Assembly: GCA_017889745.1 (NCBI GenBank)
Contig: JAGGAG010000045.1
Span: forward strand, 1-20,411
From: Gemmatimonadota bacterium
GTDB taxonomy: Bacteria; Gemmatimonadota; Gemmatimonadetes; Gemmatimonadales; GWC2-71-9
Length of the DNA: 20,411 bases
Direction of reading: 5' to 3'
Shown: in pieces, positions 7,386-15,552 of the stretch
Numbering within the stretch: the first letter of the stretch is position 1
Layout of the letters: every line of letters begins with the position of its first letter
The notes under the pieces: model-generated
Databases searched by the model: none
Seen by the model: only the letters and a program-made list of their open reading frames with translations
What the model was told of the DNA's origin: nothing
Translations under genes and position numbers: made by a program

Positions 7386-8255
7386 ATGAGCGGAACGACC
7401 GAGCGCCTCGGCGCTCACGTGAGCACGCAGGGCGGCGTGGCGACAGCGCCGGGCCGCGGTGTCGCCATAGGCGCCACTGCGATCCAGCTCTTCACCAAGA
7501 CTCCCAACCAGTGGCGGGACCCATCGATCGACCCAGCCACCGCTGACCAGTTTCGCAAGGCATTCTCGGACAGTGGGTTACGCAACGTCATAGCGCATGA
7601 TTCGTACCTCATCAACCTGGCGTCCCCCGACCCGGTACTCAACCAGCGGTCAGTACTGTCGTTTACGGCCGAACTGCAGCGCTGCACTGCACTTGGGATC
7701 CCCTCTGTCGTGTCTCATCCGGGCAACTACATGGATGATCCACAAGCCGGGCTCGCACGCAACAGTGCAAGCTATGCCAAGGCCCTCCGCAGCGTTCCTG
7801 GGGAGGTCATGGTGCTCCTGGAAACGACTGCAGGAACTGGCACTGCCCTAGGGAGCCGGTTCGAGGAACTGGCCCAGCTCCGCCAGGCGTTGCCCGAGGA
7901 CGTGCGGCACCGCGTGGCTTTCTGTGCCGACACCTGCCACCTGTACGCCGCGGGTTACGACCTGGTCGGCGACTTCGACGGCGTGTGGAAGGAGTGGGAC
8001 CGGCATCTCGGCCTCGAGGCCCTGCGAGTGCTGCACCTCAACGACTCGAAGACCCCATTCGACTCGCGCCGCGACCGGCACGAGCTCATCGCGGAGGGCA
8101 CCCTGGGGCCGGAGCCCTTCCGCCGGGTGATGCGCGACCGCCGCTTTCAGCACGTCATCAAGATCCTGGAGACACCCAAGGGAGACGACGAGGTGACCAA
8201 CGACCGGAAGATGCTCCGGCGGCTGCGCGCATACGCCCGGGGTGCGCCTCGTTGA
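7386..8255 (+). CDS. nfo: Endonuclease IV (AP endonuclease family 2)
   Basis: A 289-residue TIM-barrel Zn enzyme of base-excision repair that cuts DNA 5' of abasic sites. All nine metal ligands of the E. coli enzyme have counterparts: H71, H111, E146, D182, H185, H217, D230, H232 and E262. The family signatures VVSHPGNY, FCADTCHLYAAGYD and LHLNDSKTPFDSRRDRHE are present, and length is normal. The start is taken at ATG 7386, with a GGAG at 7376-7379; an in-frame ATG at 7374 would add four residues (MERR). Codons TTA, ATA and CTA, rare elsewhere here, cluster in the first half, and GC falls to about 57% in 7561-7740 while the 3' half is typical of the window. Confidence 0.93.
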   Translation: MSGTTERLGAHVSTQGGVATAPGRGVAIGATAIQLFTKTPNQWRDPSIDPATADQFRKAFSDSGLRNVIAHDSYLINLASPDPVLNQRSVLSFTAELQRCTALGIPSVVSHPGNYMDDPQAGLARNSASYAKALRSVPGEVMVLLETTAGTGTALGSRFEELAQLRQALPEDVRHRVAFCADTCHLYAAGYDLVGDFDGVWKEWDRHLGLEALRVLHLNDSKTPFDSRRDRHELIAEGTLGPEPFRRVMRDRRFQHVIKILETPKGDDEVTNDRKMLRRLRAYARGAPR

Positions 8256-8289
8256 CCCTGCCCCTCCGGGTGGCCATTTTCCCCGGCCA

Positions 8290-8910
8290 ATGATGCGTCC
8301 CTTCCCCATTGCCTGTGCCGCCGTCCTCTGCGTCGGACTCCCCGGCATCCTGCAGGCCCAGCAGCCCGACCTCTATCTCCAGCTAGGCGCAGTGTGGGCG
8401 GCACCCCTCCTGCACGACGACATCGCGGGCCAGGAGATCACGACCCAGCAGTCGATCGCGCCCCTGATCCGCCTCGGCGCCAGCCTCCCGGTGGCGCCGA
8501 AGGTGAACGTGGGCCTCGAGGCGACGGGCGCGTGGGGTGGCTACAGCGCCGACTATGCGGGTTCGTCGACCGACCTCGGCAACCTCACGACGCTGAGCTT
8601 CCTCGCCAACCTCGACGGCCCCATCGTGCAGCGGCTTCGCTGGCGCGGGGGCATCGGCATGATCTGGACGATCCCGAGCGAGGACGCCGGGATCTTCCTG
8701 CAGGGCAGCAGCTGGAACGCACTCTTCAGCGCAGGACTCGACTACTACGTGCCCTTCAAGCCGACGTTCGACTTCATGATCAGCGCGCGGGCGGATACGC
8801 ACACCCTCACACCGGGCCAGACGACCCTGGTCGGTTTCGGCGGCACGCAGTGGGTACCGCAGGTGTCGCTGGGCGTGGGGCTCAGGTTCAGGAAGGCGGC
8901 GAAGCCATGA
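8290..8910 (+). CDS. Exported beta-barrel-like outer-membrane protein, function unknown
   Basis: A 206-residue protein with a signal peptide (hydrophobic core about residues 6-20, probable cleavage after LQA near residue 23). The mature part is Gly/aromatic-rich with alternating polar and hydrophobic residues, and ends in VSLGVGLRFRK, like the last strand of a small outer-membrane barrel. No enzyme motif is visible. The start ATG ATG at 8290/8293 is preferred over the upstream ATG at 8242, because only this start gives a clean signal peptide. The stop overlaps the next ATG (ATGA, 8907-8910), pairing it with a lipoprotein metalloprotease, so the two are likely co-expressed in the envelope. Confidence 0.65.
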   Translation: MMRPFPIACAAVLCVGLPGILQAQQPDLYLQLGAVWAAPLLHDDIAGQEITTQQSIAPLIRLGASLPVAPKVNVGLEATGAWGGYSADYAGSSTDLGNLTTLSFLANLDGPIVQRLRWRGGIGMIWTIPSEDAGIFLQGSSWNALFSAGLDYYVPFKPTFDFMISARADTHTLTPGQTTLVGFGGTQWVPQVSLGVGLRFRKAAKP

Positions 8911-9551
8911 TGCGTCGCCTGTTGCCCTGGATGCTCCTCGCCCTGGCCACATCTTGCGGTGATTCCGCCGCGCCGCTTCGGGCCGACTCCTATGAGTGGC
9001 GCCTGTTCGAGCCGACCGCCGAAGGCGGCACCGACACCCTGGCCTTTGCCTGGCCGGGGTCGTCGCTGCCGCTCAGGATCTGGGCGCAGGACACGCTCGG
9101 GCTCCCCAACCATGCGACGGCGGCCATCCAGACTTGGCAGGCACAGTTTCTCTACGGCGAGTTCCGGGGCGAGATGGTCAGCGACTCGCTGGATGCCGAC
9201 GTGATCGTGGTCGCCGGACAGGCGCCGGCAAAGATCCGGCTGCTGCGGAGCATGGCACGGGAGTGTGAGGGAGCTACGGACGTCCCCCTGGACCCCGTGA
9301 CGCTCATTCTCACGCCGCCGTTTCACGTCTTCATCGACCTGCGCTTCGCCGAGGGCACGCCGGGGGTCGAAACCTGCCTCAACCTCACGACCGCGCACGA
9401 GCTCGGCCACGCGCTGGGCATCTTCCAGCATTCGCCCGACCCCGACGACCTCATGTATTCCGACCCGATCGTGACGGCCCCGTCGGCGCGCGACCGGAAC
9501 ACGGCGGAGCGGGCCTATCACACCCCGACGACCATCCAGCTCAGTCGCTGA
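8907..9551 (+). CDS. Lipoprotein Zn metalloprotease, matrixin-like
   Basis: A 214-residue protein. The start of the mature protein is a lipobox-like ALATSC with Cys17, so it is probably a lipoprotein of the cell envelope. The catalytic site is HELGHALGIFQH (164-175): His164, Glu165 and His168 form HExxH, and the third His comes after G-x-x-x (His175), one residue later than in classical HExxHxxGxxH metzincins. A similar spacing (HExGHALGxxGHS) is, as I recall it, seen in bacterial matrixin-like proteins. Met183 in LMYSDP is a plausible Met-turn. The preceding gene (exported barrel-like) overlaps by ATGA. The substrate is unknown. Confidence 0.75.
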   Translation: MMRRLLPWMLLALATSCGDSAAPLRADSYEWRLFEPTAEGGTDTLAFAWPGSSLPLRIWAQDTLGLPNHATAAIQTWQAQFLYGEFRGEMVSDSLDADVIVVAGQAPAKIRLLRSMARECEGATDVPLDPVTLILTPPFHVFIDLRFAEGTPGVETCLNLTTAHELGHALGIFQHSPDPDDLMYSDPIVTAPSARDRNTAERAYHTPTTIQLSR

Positions 9552-9563
9552 CCGGGAGACTTC

Positions 9564-11441
9564 ATGTCCATGACCACGGCCCCATCGGCCGCCTCCACCG
9601 CCCGGGCACCAAGCTGGGTCAAGAACGAGCGGCTCGTGGCCTGGGTCGCCGAGATGGCGGAACTCTGCCAGCCCGACGCGATCCACTGGTGTGACGGTTC
9701 CGCGGCGGAATCCGAGCGCCTCTGCGAACAGATGATTTCCGCCGGCACGCTCAAGCGCCTCAATCCCGCCCTCCGCCCCAACAGCTACCTGGCACTTTCC
9801 GACCCCGGCGACGTGGCCCGCGTGGAGGACCGCACCTTCATCTGCAGCCAGCGGAGGCAGGACGCCGGCCCGACGAACAACTGGGTCGACCCGAAGGAGA
9901 TGCGGCAGACGCTGCGGCGCGTGTTCAGCGGGAGCATGCGCGGCCGCACGATGTACGTCATCCCCTTCTGCATGGGCCCGCTCGGGTCCCGGCTGGCGCA
10001 GTACGGGGTCGAGCTGAGCGACTCGCCGTACGTCGTGGTCAACATGCGGCTCATGACCCGCATGGGACGGGGGGCGCTCGACGCGCTGGGCGCGGGCGAA
10101 TTCGTGCCCTGCGTGCACTCGGTGGGCAAGCCGCTGGCGCGCGGCGAACGCGACGTGGCGTGGCCCTGCAACACCGAGAAGTACATCGTGCAGTTCCCCG
10201 ACGAGCGGAGTATCTGGTCGTACGGGTCGGGCTACGGCGGCAACGCGCTGCTGGGCAAGAAGTGCTTCGCCCTCCGCATTGCGTCGGTGATGGCGCGCGA
10301 CGAGGGCTGGATGGCGGAGCACATGCTGATCCTCGGGGTGGAGAACCCGGCGGGCGAGAAGCGGTACTTCGCCGCCGGCTTCCCCAGCGCGTGCGGCAAG
10401 ACCAACCTGGCGATGCTGGTGCCGCCGTCGCCCTACGACGGATGGAAGGTGACCACGGTAGGCGACGACATCGCCTGGATCCGCCCGGGTGAGGATGGCC
10501 GGCTCTACGCCATCAACCCGGAAGCCGGGTTCTTCGGCGTGGCACCGGGCACCTCGGAGGCGTCCAACCCGAACGCGATGACCACCATCCGCGCCAACAC
10601 CATCTTCACCAACGTGGCGCTCACGCCCGACGGCGACGTGTGGTGGGAGGGTATGACGGAGGTCCCGCCGCCGGAACTGAGCGACTGGCAGGGACAGAAG
10701 TGGACCCCCGACTGCGGCCGCAAGGCCGCGCACCCGAACGCGCGCTTCACCGCGCCGGCCTCGCAGTGCCCGGTGATCGACCCTGCGTGGGAGGATCCCG
10801 AGGGCGTGCCGATCAGCGCGTTCCTGTTCGGGGGCCGCCGCGCGTCGGTGGTGCCGCTGGTGTACCAGTCGGCCAACTGGAACTTCGGCGTCTACCTCGC
10901 CGCCACGATCGGGTCGGAGACGACGGCGGCCTCCAGCGGTGCCGTGGGCCAGGTGCGCCGGGACCCGATGTCGATGCTGCCGTTCTGCGGCTATCACATG
11001 GGCGAGTACTTCAACCACTGGCTGCAGATGGGGCGGCAGATCATCGACCCGCCGCGCATCTTCTGCGTCAACTGGTTCCGGAAGGACGCGCAGGGCCACT
11101 TCATCTGGCCCGGCTACGCCCAGAACATGCGGGTGCTCGAGTGGATCTTCCTGCGGGTGAGCGGCCGGGCGGGCGCGACGGAGAGCCCGCTGGGCTGGAT
11201 GCCGCGCTATGACGACCTCGAGTGGGAAGGGCTGGACGGCTTCACCGCCGAGACCTTCACCGAGCTGATGGGCGTCGACACCGAGGCGTGGAAGCAGGAG
11301 ATCCTCGGCCACGAAATGCTCTTCGAGCGGCTGTACGACCGGCTGCCGAAGGAGTTCGTGCTGATGCGCGAGCTCATCCTCTCGAGCCTGTGGCGCTCGC
11401 CGGAGCACTGGCGCCTGGCCGACGAGCGGGACGAGGACTGA
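9564..11441 (+). CDS. pckG: Phosphoenolpyruvate carboxykinase (GTP)
   Basis: A 625-residue cytoplasmic enzyme converting oxaloacetate plus GTP to PEP, CO2 and GDP, the entry to gluconeogenesis. Signatures of the GTP family: SYGSGYGGNALLGKKC (219-234, with the Mn-ligand Lys), AEHM (251-254, Mn-ligand His253), the P-loop FPSACGKTNLAM (273-284) with the reactive Cys277, and VGDDIAWI (299-306, metal-binding Asp pair). Overall length near 600 is typical of GTP-PEPCK and longer than the ATP family. ATG start at 9564 with a GGGAG Shine-Dalgarno at 9554-9558. The stop overlaps the start of the following HD gene by 4 bases (CTGA), which suggests coupling. Confidence 0.96.
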   Translation: MSMTTAPSAASTARAPSWVKNERLVAWVAEMAELCQPDAIHWCDGSAAESERLCEQMISAGTLKRLNPALRPNSYLALSDPGDVARVEDRTFICSQRRQDAGPTNNWVDPKEMRQTLRRVFSGSMRGRTMYVIPFCMGPLGSRLAQYGVELSDSPYVVVNMRLMTRMGRGALDALGAGEFVPCVHSVGKPLARGERDVAWPCNTEKYIVQFPDERSIWSYGSGYGGNALLGKKCFALRIASVMARDEGWMAEHMLILGVENPAGEKRYFAAGFPSACGKTNLAMLVPPSPYDGWKVTTVGDDIAWIRPGEDGRLYAINPEAGFFGVAPGTSEASNPNAMTTIRANTIFTNVALTPDGDVWWEGMTEVPPPELSDWQGQKWTPDCGRKAAHPNARFTAPASQCPVIDPAWEDPEGVPISAFLFGGRRASVVPLVYQSANWNFGVYLAATIGSETTAASSGAVGQVRRDPMSMLPFCGYHMGEYFNHWLQMGRQIIDPPRIFCVNWFRKDAQGHFIWPGYAQNMRVLEWIFLRVSGRAGATESPLGWMPRYDDLEWEGLDGFTAETFTELMGVDTEAWKQEILGHEMLFERLYDRLPKEFVLMRELILSSLWRSPEHWRLADERDED

Positions 11442-12736
11442 CTACGAGCGACTTCGAGGTCGTCCGCGACCCGCTCTGGGACAACATCCGCCTCGACCAG
11501 GCCGCCCTGGCGGTGCTGGACACGGCGCCGGTGCAGCGCCTGCGCTACGTCCGCCAGCTGGGCCACGCCTTCCTCGTCTATCCCGGCGCCACCCACACCC
11601 GGTTCGAACATGCGCTCGGCGCTTACCATCTCACGCGCCTGGCGCTCGCCTCGCTCGAGGAGCGCGGTGAGCTCGCCGAGGTGAGCGAGCGTGATCGCAC
11701 GGCGCTGCGACTCGCGGCACTGCTGCACGACATCGGCCACTACCCCTTTTCGCACACGCTCGAGGAAGCCGGCTTTCCCTCGCACGAGCAACTCGGCGTC
11801 ATGCGGCTGGTGGAAGGCGAACTGGGCGAGCACCTGGAGCGGATCGGCGGGCCCGGGTTCGCGCGCGACATTGGCGCCCTCATCGTGGGCGGCAGCACCA
11901 GCCCCGTGGTCGGGCTCATCTCCGGGTCGCTCGACCTCGACAAGATCGACTACCTGAGCCGGGATGCGCACATGTGCGGCGTGCCTTACGGCACGGTCGA
12001 CGTGGACCGGCTGCTCGCGTCGCTGACGCTGGTGCGCACGCCCGCCAACCGCCTCGAGGTGGGCGTGCTCGAGAAGGGCGTGAGCGCGCTCGAGTCGCTG
12101 CTCTTCGCCAAGTACCAGATGTACCGGAACGTCTACTGGCACCACGCGGTGCGGTCGGCGACCTGCATGTTCAAGCGCGCTGTCAGGCAGGCGGTGGCGG
12201 CGGGCACGCTGCGGCCGGAGGAAGTGAGCGACGCGACGGACGAAGGGGTGATGGAGCAGCTGACGCGGAACGGAAGTGAGCTGGCGCGCGCGGTGCGCGG
12301 CCGGCGGCTCTTCAAGCGCGCGATGGAGCTGCCGGCGAGCGACGTGCCCGCGGGCGCGCGCGAGTGGGTGTCGGACGAACCGGCCGTGCTCGAGCGGGTG
12401 GAGGACGCGGTCGCGCGCGAGGTGGGCCTCGCGCCGGGCGAGCTGCTCATCGACTATCCCTCGCGCGAGACCATGCTCAGCGTGGACCTTCCGCTTCGGA
12501 TGCGGGACGGGCGGATCGAGCGCCTCACCGACCAGGGCCGCGCCGGCCAGCTCGGCCTCCCGGCGATCGCGGGGCAGCTCTACCGGAGCGCGCGCCGCTT
12601 CCGCGTATTCGTCGCGCGGCCCATCACCGCGGACCTGCGTGGGCTGCTGGACGTGATCACGCGCCCTGCGGTGGACATCAAGAAGGCGCTCGCGGCCGGC
12701 GAGCGGATGCTGCAGGCAGTCGCCCGGATGTCATGA
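11438..12736 (+). CDS. HD-domain phosphohydrolase (dGTPase/SAMHD1-like), apparent CTG start
   Basis: A 432-residue cytoplasmic protein. The N-terminus FEVVRDPLWDNIRLD and HTRFEHALGAYHL (53-65) match the HD family of dNTP triphosphohydrolases and related YpgQ/SAMHD1-type proteins. The metal site is H58, H97-D98 in LLHDIGHYPFSH (95-106) and the Asp in SLDLDKIDYLSRD (164-176, D168 most likely). No ATG or GTG lies in frame between the preceding stop region and the conserved N-terminus, and the first in-frame GTG (around 11511) would cut off the conserved start. The codon overlapping the pckG stop is CTG (11438-11440, CTGA), mimicking the ATGA overlaps nearby, so CTG is proposed. Exact substrate is unknown. 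Confidence 0.82.
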   Translation: MTTSDFEVVRDPLWDNIRLDQAALAVLDTAPVQRLRYVRQLGHAFLVYPGATHTRFEHALGAYHLTRLALASLEERGELAEVSERDRTALRLAALLHDIGHYPFSHTLEEAGFPSHEQLGVMRLVEGELGEHLERIGGPGFARDIGALIVGGSTSPVVGLISGSLDLDKIDYLSRDAHMCGVPYGTVDVDRLLASLTLVRTPANRLEVGVLEKGVSALESLLFAKYQMYRNVYWHHAVRSATCMFKRAVRQAVAAGTLRPEEVSDATDEGVMEQLTRNGSELARAVRGRRLFKRAMELPASDVPAGAREWVSDEPAVLERVEDAVAREVGLAPGELLIDYPSRETMLSVDLPLRMRDGRIERLTDQGRAGQLGLPAIAGQLYRSARRFRVFVARPITADLRGLLDVITRPAVDIKKALAAGERMLQAVARMS

Positions 12737-12765
12737 ACCAGCCGATCACGGTGATCGAGCCGTAA
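12733..12765 (+). other. 10-codon ORF, possible scar of an ABC-2 polysaccharide permease start
   Basis: An ATG at 12733 overlaps the HD gene stop (ATGA) and opens MNQPITVIEP followed by TAA at 12763-12765, one base before the ATG of the next gene. From memory, many ABC-2 polysaccharide-export permeases begin with a similar TVIEPSRGW segment, so this may be the first codons of such a gene left by a deletion. It could equally be a meaningless short ORF or a translational-coupling mini-cistron. Support is weak because only ten residues exist. Confidence 0.2.
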
Positions 12766-12766
12766 C

Positions 12767-13255
12767 ATGACGCCGAACGCGGACCTCATCCGGGCATTCT
12801 ACGCCGCGTTCGCGCGGCGGGACCACGTGACCATGGCCGGCTGCTACGGACCCGGCGCAACGTTCACCGATCCGGTGTTCGGGGAACTGAGCGGCCCGCG
12901 CATCGGCGCCATGTGGCGCATGCTGTGCGAGCGCGCCCGCGACCTGAACATCGAGGTCTCCGGCATCCATGCCGATGCCAACAGGGGTGCCGCCCATTGG
13001 GAGGCGAGGTACACCTTCTCCGCCACCGGACGGCCGGTACACAATCGCATCGACGCATCGTTCCAGTTCCGCGATGGGCTGTTCCACGGACACGTGGACC
13101 GGTTCGACCTCTATGCCTGGTCCCGGCAGGCGTTCGGGCTCCGGGGACTCCTGCTCGGCTGGTCTCCCCCCATGCAAGGGGCCGTCCGTCGCCGCGCGGC
13201 CGAAGGGCTCGATGCCTTCATGCGCAAGAATGACCTGAACAGTGGCGCTTCCTGA
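12767..13255 (+). CDS. SnoaL-like (NTF2-fold) protein
   Basis: A 162-residue soluble protein with the start LIRAFYAAFARRDHVTMAGCYGPGATFTDPVFGEL (about 7-41), the typical N-terminal helix and strand of SnoaL/ketosteroid-isomerase-like NTF2-fold proteins. It continues with a strand-rich section and HVDRFDLYAWSRQAFG (about 109-124). Members of the fold act as isomerases, cyclases, hydrolases or plain ligand binders; no catalytic residue can be chosen by eye. No signal peptide or membrane segment. It starts at ATG 12767, just after the 10-codon ORF, and is followed three bases later by a small membrane protein. Confidence 0.72.
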   Translation: MTPNADLIRAFYAAFARRDHVTMAGCYGPGATFTDPVFGELSGPRIGAMWRMLCERARDLNIEVSGIHADANRGAAHWEARYTFSATGRPVHNRIDASFQFRDGLFHGHVDRFDLYAWSRQAFGLRGLLLGWSPPMQGAVRRRAAEGLDAFMRKNDLNSGAS

Positions 13256-13258
13256 GAC

Positions 13259-13474
13259 ATGAGAAAGTTCGGCATTGCGCTGCTCGGGGGGATCCTGGGT
13301 TACGGACTCGGGGTTGCCATCGGGATCGGCCTCGTGAACGTCCTCGGGTCTCCGAGGCCGGACAGCAGCATGGAGGCCGTGATGACTGGGTTCTTCTACG
13401 TCGGTCCTGCCGCAGCCCTGCTAGGCCTCCTCGGCACGCTGATCTACCAATTGAACCGCCGCCCGCCCAAGTGA
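13259..13474 (+). CDS. Small two-helix membrane protein
   Basis: A 71-residue protein with two predicted membrane helices. The first (about 6-30) is Gly-rich (LLGGILGYGLGVAIGIGLVNVL), and the second (about 44-65) contains FFYVGPAAALLGLLGTLIYQL, followed by a basic tail RRPPK. It is short but shows a plausible start at ATG 13259 and coupled spacing: it begins three bases after the SnoaL-like gene and its TGA overlaps the GTG of the M1 peptidase. I do not recognise a family or function. Confidence 0.55.
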   Translation: MRKFGIALLGGILGYGLGVAIGIGLVNVLGSPRPDSSMEAVMTGFFYVGPAAALLGLLGTLIYQLNRRPPK

Positions 13475-15552
13475 GGAGCTGGATCTTCCCGCCCGTGAGG
13501 TCGCGCTTGCCCTGCGCCATTCAACCGCCGGTTCACCGGTTCGCACTTTGGCTCATCCTGGCAGGGCTCTCCGCATCGCTCACGGTGGCAACGCTCGCCG
13601 GGCAGACCCGACCCGCTCCGGTGCAGGATCCCGCGGCGACGGCCAGGGGCGGCCGCCCGATCCCCGGGCCGGTGTACGAGACCCGCAACTTCACCCGTGC
13701 GGTGGAGCTCGGCACGCGCGACCGGACCGGCCAACCAGGTGCCAGCAACTGGACGCAGCGGGCCCGCTACCAGATCGACGCGCGGCTCGATCCCGGGAAG
13801 AGACGGCTCACCGGCAGCGAGCGTGTCGTCTACCAGAACCGTTCACCCGACACGCTGCGCGCGGTGGCGGTGCACCTGCGGCAGAACCTCTTCGCCCCGG
13901 GGAGCCCGCGGCGTGAACCGGTGCCGATCACCGGTGGAGTGACACTCGCGCGGGTCGAGGCCCAGGGCGTTACCCTGCGGCCGGAGAAGCTCGACTCCGA
14001 CACCGGATCGGCGGCCTACGAGGTCTACGGCACCGTGATGTGGCTCAAGCTGCCGCGGCCGATCGGCCCGGGCGACAGCGCGGCCTTCGCCTTCGAGTGG
14101 TCATTCACCCCACCGCCATCCCCGTCGGACGGGCGCCAGGGCCGCGAGGACGACGTCTACTTCCTCGGCTACTGGTATCCGCAGGTGGCGGTGTACGACG
14201 ACGTGAACGGATGGGTCGCCGACCCGTACATCAACGGCGCCGAGTTCTACATGGACATGGCCGACTATGACGTGCGGCTGACGGTGCCACGCGGATGGGT
14301 CGTGGGAGCAACGGGCACGCTGCGCGACTCGGCCTCCGTGCTCACGCCCCGTACCCTGGAGCGGCTTGCGACGATCCGCGGCAGCCGGAACGTGTCGCAT
14401 ATCATTGCCGCCGCGGACCTGGGCACGGGCAACGCGCTCGTGACGAAGGGCTCCACGTCGACCTGGCACTTCACCGCCAGCAACGTGCGCGATTTTTCCT
14501 GGGGCACCGGCAACCACTACCTGTGGGACGCCACCTCCGCGCTCGTGCCCGACCGCACGCGCGGCACCACGAACACGGTCGCGATCCACAGCTTCTTCCG
14601 GGCGAGTCCCCCCGCTGCGGCGTGGGCCATCGGCGGCGCCCGCTTCACGCGCGACGCGATCGAGCAGCTGTCCACATGGCTGTGGCCCTATCCCTGGCCC
14701 CAGATGACGTCGATGGAGGGGGTGCTCACCAGCGGCGGGATGGAATACCCCATGATGACGCTGATGCAGCCTTGGGCGGACACCCTCTCGCTGGCCGGCG
14801 ACCTCATGCACGAGACCGGCCACATGTGGTTCCCGATGCAGGTGGGTTCGAACGAGACGCGCCATGCATGGATGGACGAGGGGCTCACCCAGTTCAATAC
14901 CGCGCAGGCGATGCGGGCGCTGTATGGGGAGCCCCGCAGCGGCGGACGGCCCAACGACACGGAGCAGGGCCAGCGGGCCAGCTACACGCGCACCGCGCGG
15001 GCGGGCAATGATGCCCCGCTGATGCAATGGAGCGACCTCTTTCCGCCCAACCTCTATTTCATCTCCAACTACAACAAGACGGCACAGGTACTCGTGGCGC
15101 TGCGTGCGATCCTCGGCGATTCCACCTTCCACCGGGCGCTGATCGAATACGGGCGACGATGGACCGGACGGCATCCCGACCCGGCCGACTTCTTCAACAC
15201 CTTCGAGAACGTGGCGGGCCGCGACCTCTCCTGGTTCTGGATCAGCTGGTTCTACCAGGCATGGCCGCTGGACCAGGCGATCGGCTCAGTGACGGAGGAA
15301 GGCGACTCGGTGGCCATCACGGTCGAGGACCGCGGACTGGCACCGATGCCGATCAACCTCACGGTGACCCGGGCGGGCGGCAGCATCATGCACATCTCGG
15401 TGCCGGTAGACGTGTGGCTGACGGGAAGGCGGAGCACGACGGGGCGCATCCCGCGGGTTCCCGAGGTGCTCAAGGTGCAGATCGACGCCGAGAATGCCTT
15501 TCCCGACCTCAACCGCGGCAACCAGACCTGGACGAAGGGCGAGGCGCGCTAG
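13471..15552 (+). CDS. Exported M1-family (gluzincin) metallopeptidase
   Basis: A 693-residue protein with an N-terminal hydrophobic segment (about 23-44, ending near LAGQ) that looks like a signal peptide with a long basic/proline n-region. The Zn site is HETGH (447-451) followed by 18 residues and Glu470, the classical HExxH-X18-E gluzincin spacing of M1 peptidases. The substrate-binding box is GGMEYP (422-427), a variant of GxMEN. A Tyr in NYNKTAQVL near 530-540 is a plausible transition-state stabiliser. GTG start at 13471 overlaps the upstream TGA (GTGA); a second in-frame GTG at 13495 is possible. Probably degrades peptides in the periplasm or outside. The stop TAG shares the CTAG palindrome at 15549-15552 with the convergent gene. 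Confidence 0.88.
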   Translation: MRSWIFPPVRSRLPCAIQPPVHRFALWLILAGLSASLTVATLAGQTRPAPVQDPAATARGGRPIPGPVYETRNFTRAVELGTRDRTGQPGASNWTQRARYQIDARLDPGKRRLTGSERVVYQNRSPDTLRAVAVHLRQNLFAPGSPRREPVPITGGVTLARVEAQGVTLRPEKLDSDTGSAAYEVYGTVMWLKLPRPIGPGDSAAFAFEWSFTPPPSPSDGRQGREDDVYFLGYWYPQVAVYDDVNGWVADPYINGAEFYMDMADYDVRLTVPRGWVVGATGTLRDSASVLTPRTLERLATIRGSRNVSHIIAAADLGTGNALVTKGSTSTWHFTASNVRDFSWGTGNHYLWDATSALVPDRTRGTTNTVAIHSFFRASPPAAAWAIGGARFTRDAIEQLSTWLWPYPWPQMTSMEGVLTSGGMEYPMMTLMQPWADTLSLAGDLMHETGHMWFPMQVGSNETRHAWMDEGLTQFNTAQAMRALYGEPRSGGRPNDTEQGQRASYTRTARAGNDAPLMQWSDLFPPNLYFISNYNKTAQVLVALRAILGDSTFHRALIEYGRRWTGRHPDPADFFNTFENVAGRDLSWFWISWFYQAWPLDQAIGSVTEEGDSVAITVEDRGLAPMPINLTVTRAGGSIMHISVPVDVWLTGRRSTTGRIPRVPEVLKVQIDAENAFPDLNRGNQTWTKGEAR

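Noticed and set aside
8745..11408. Very long minus-strand open frame opposite the metalloprotease and pckG
   Set aside because: High-GC shadow of recognised + strand genes; the translation is low-complexity and unlike any family.
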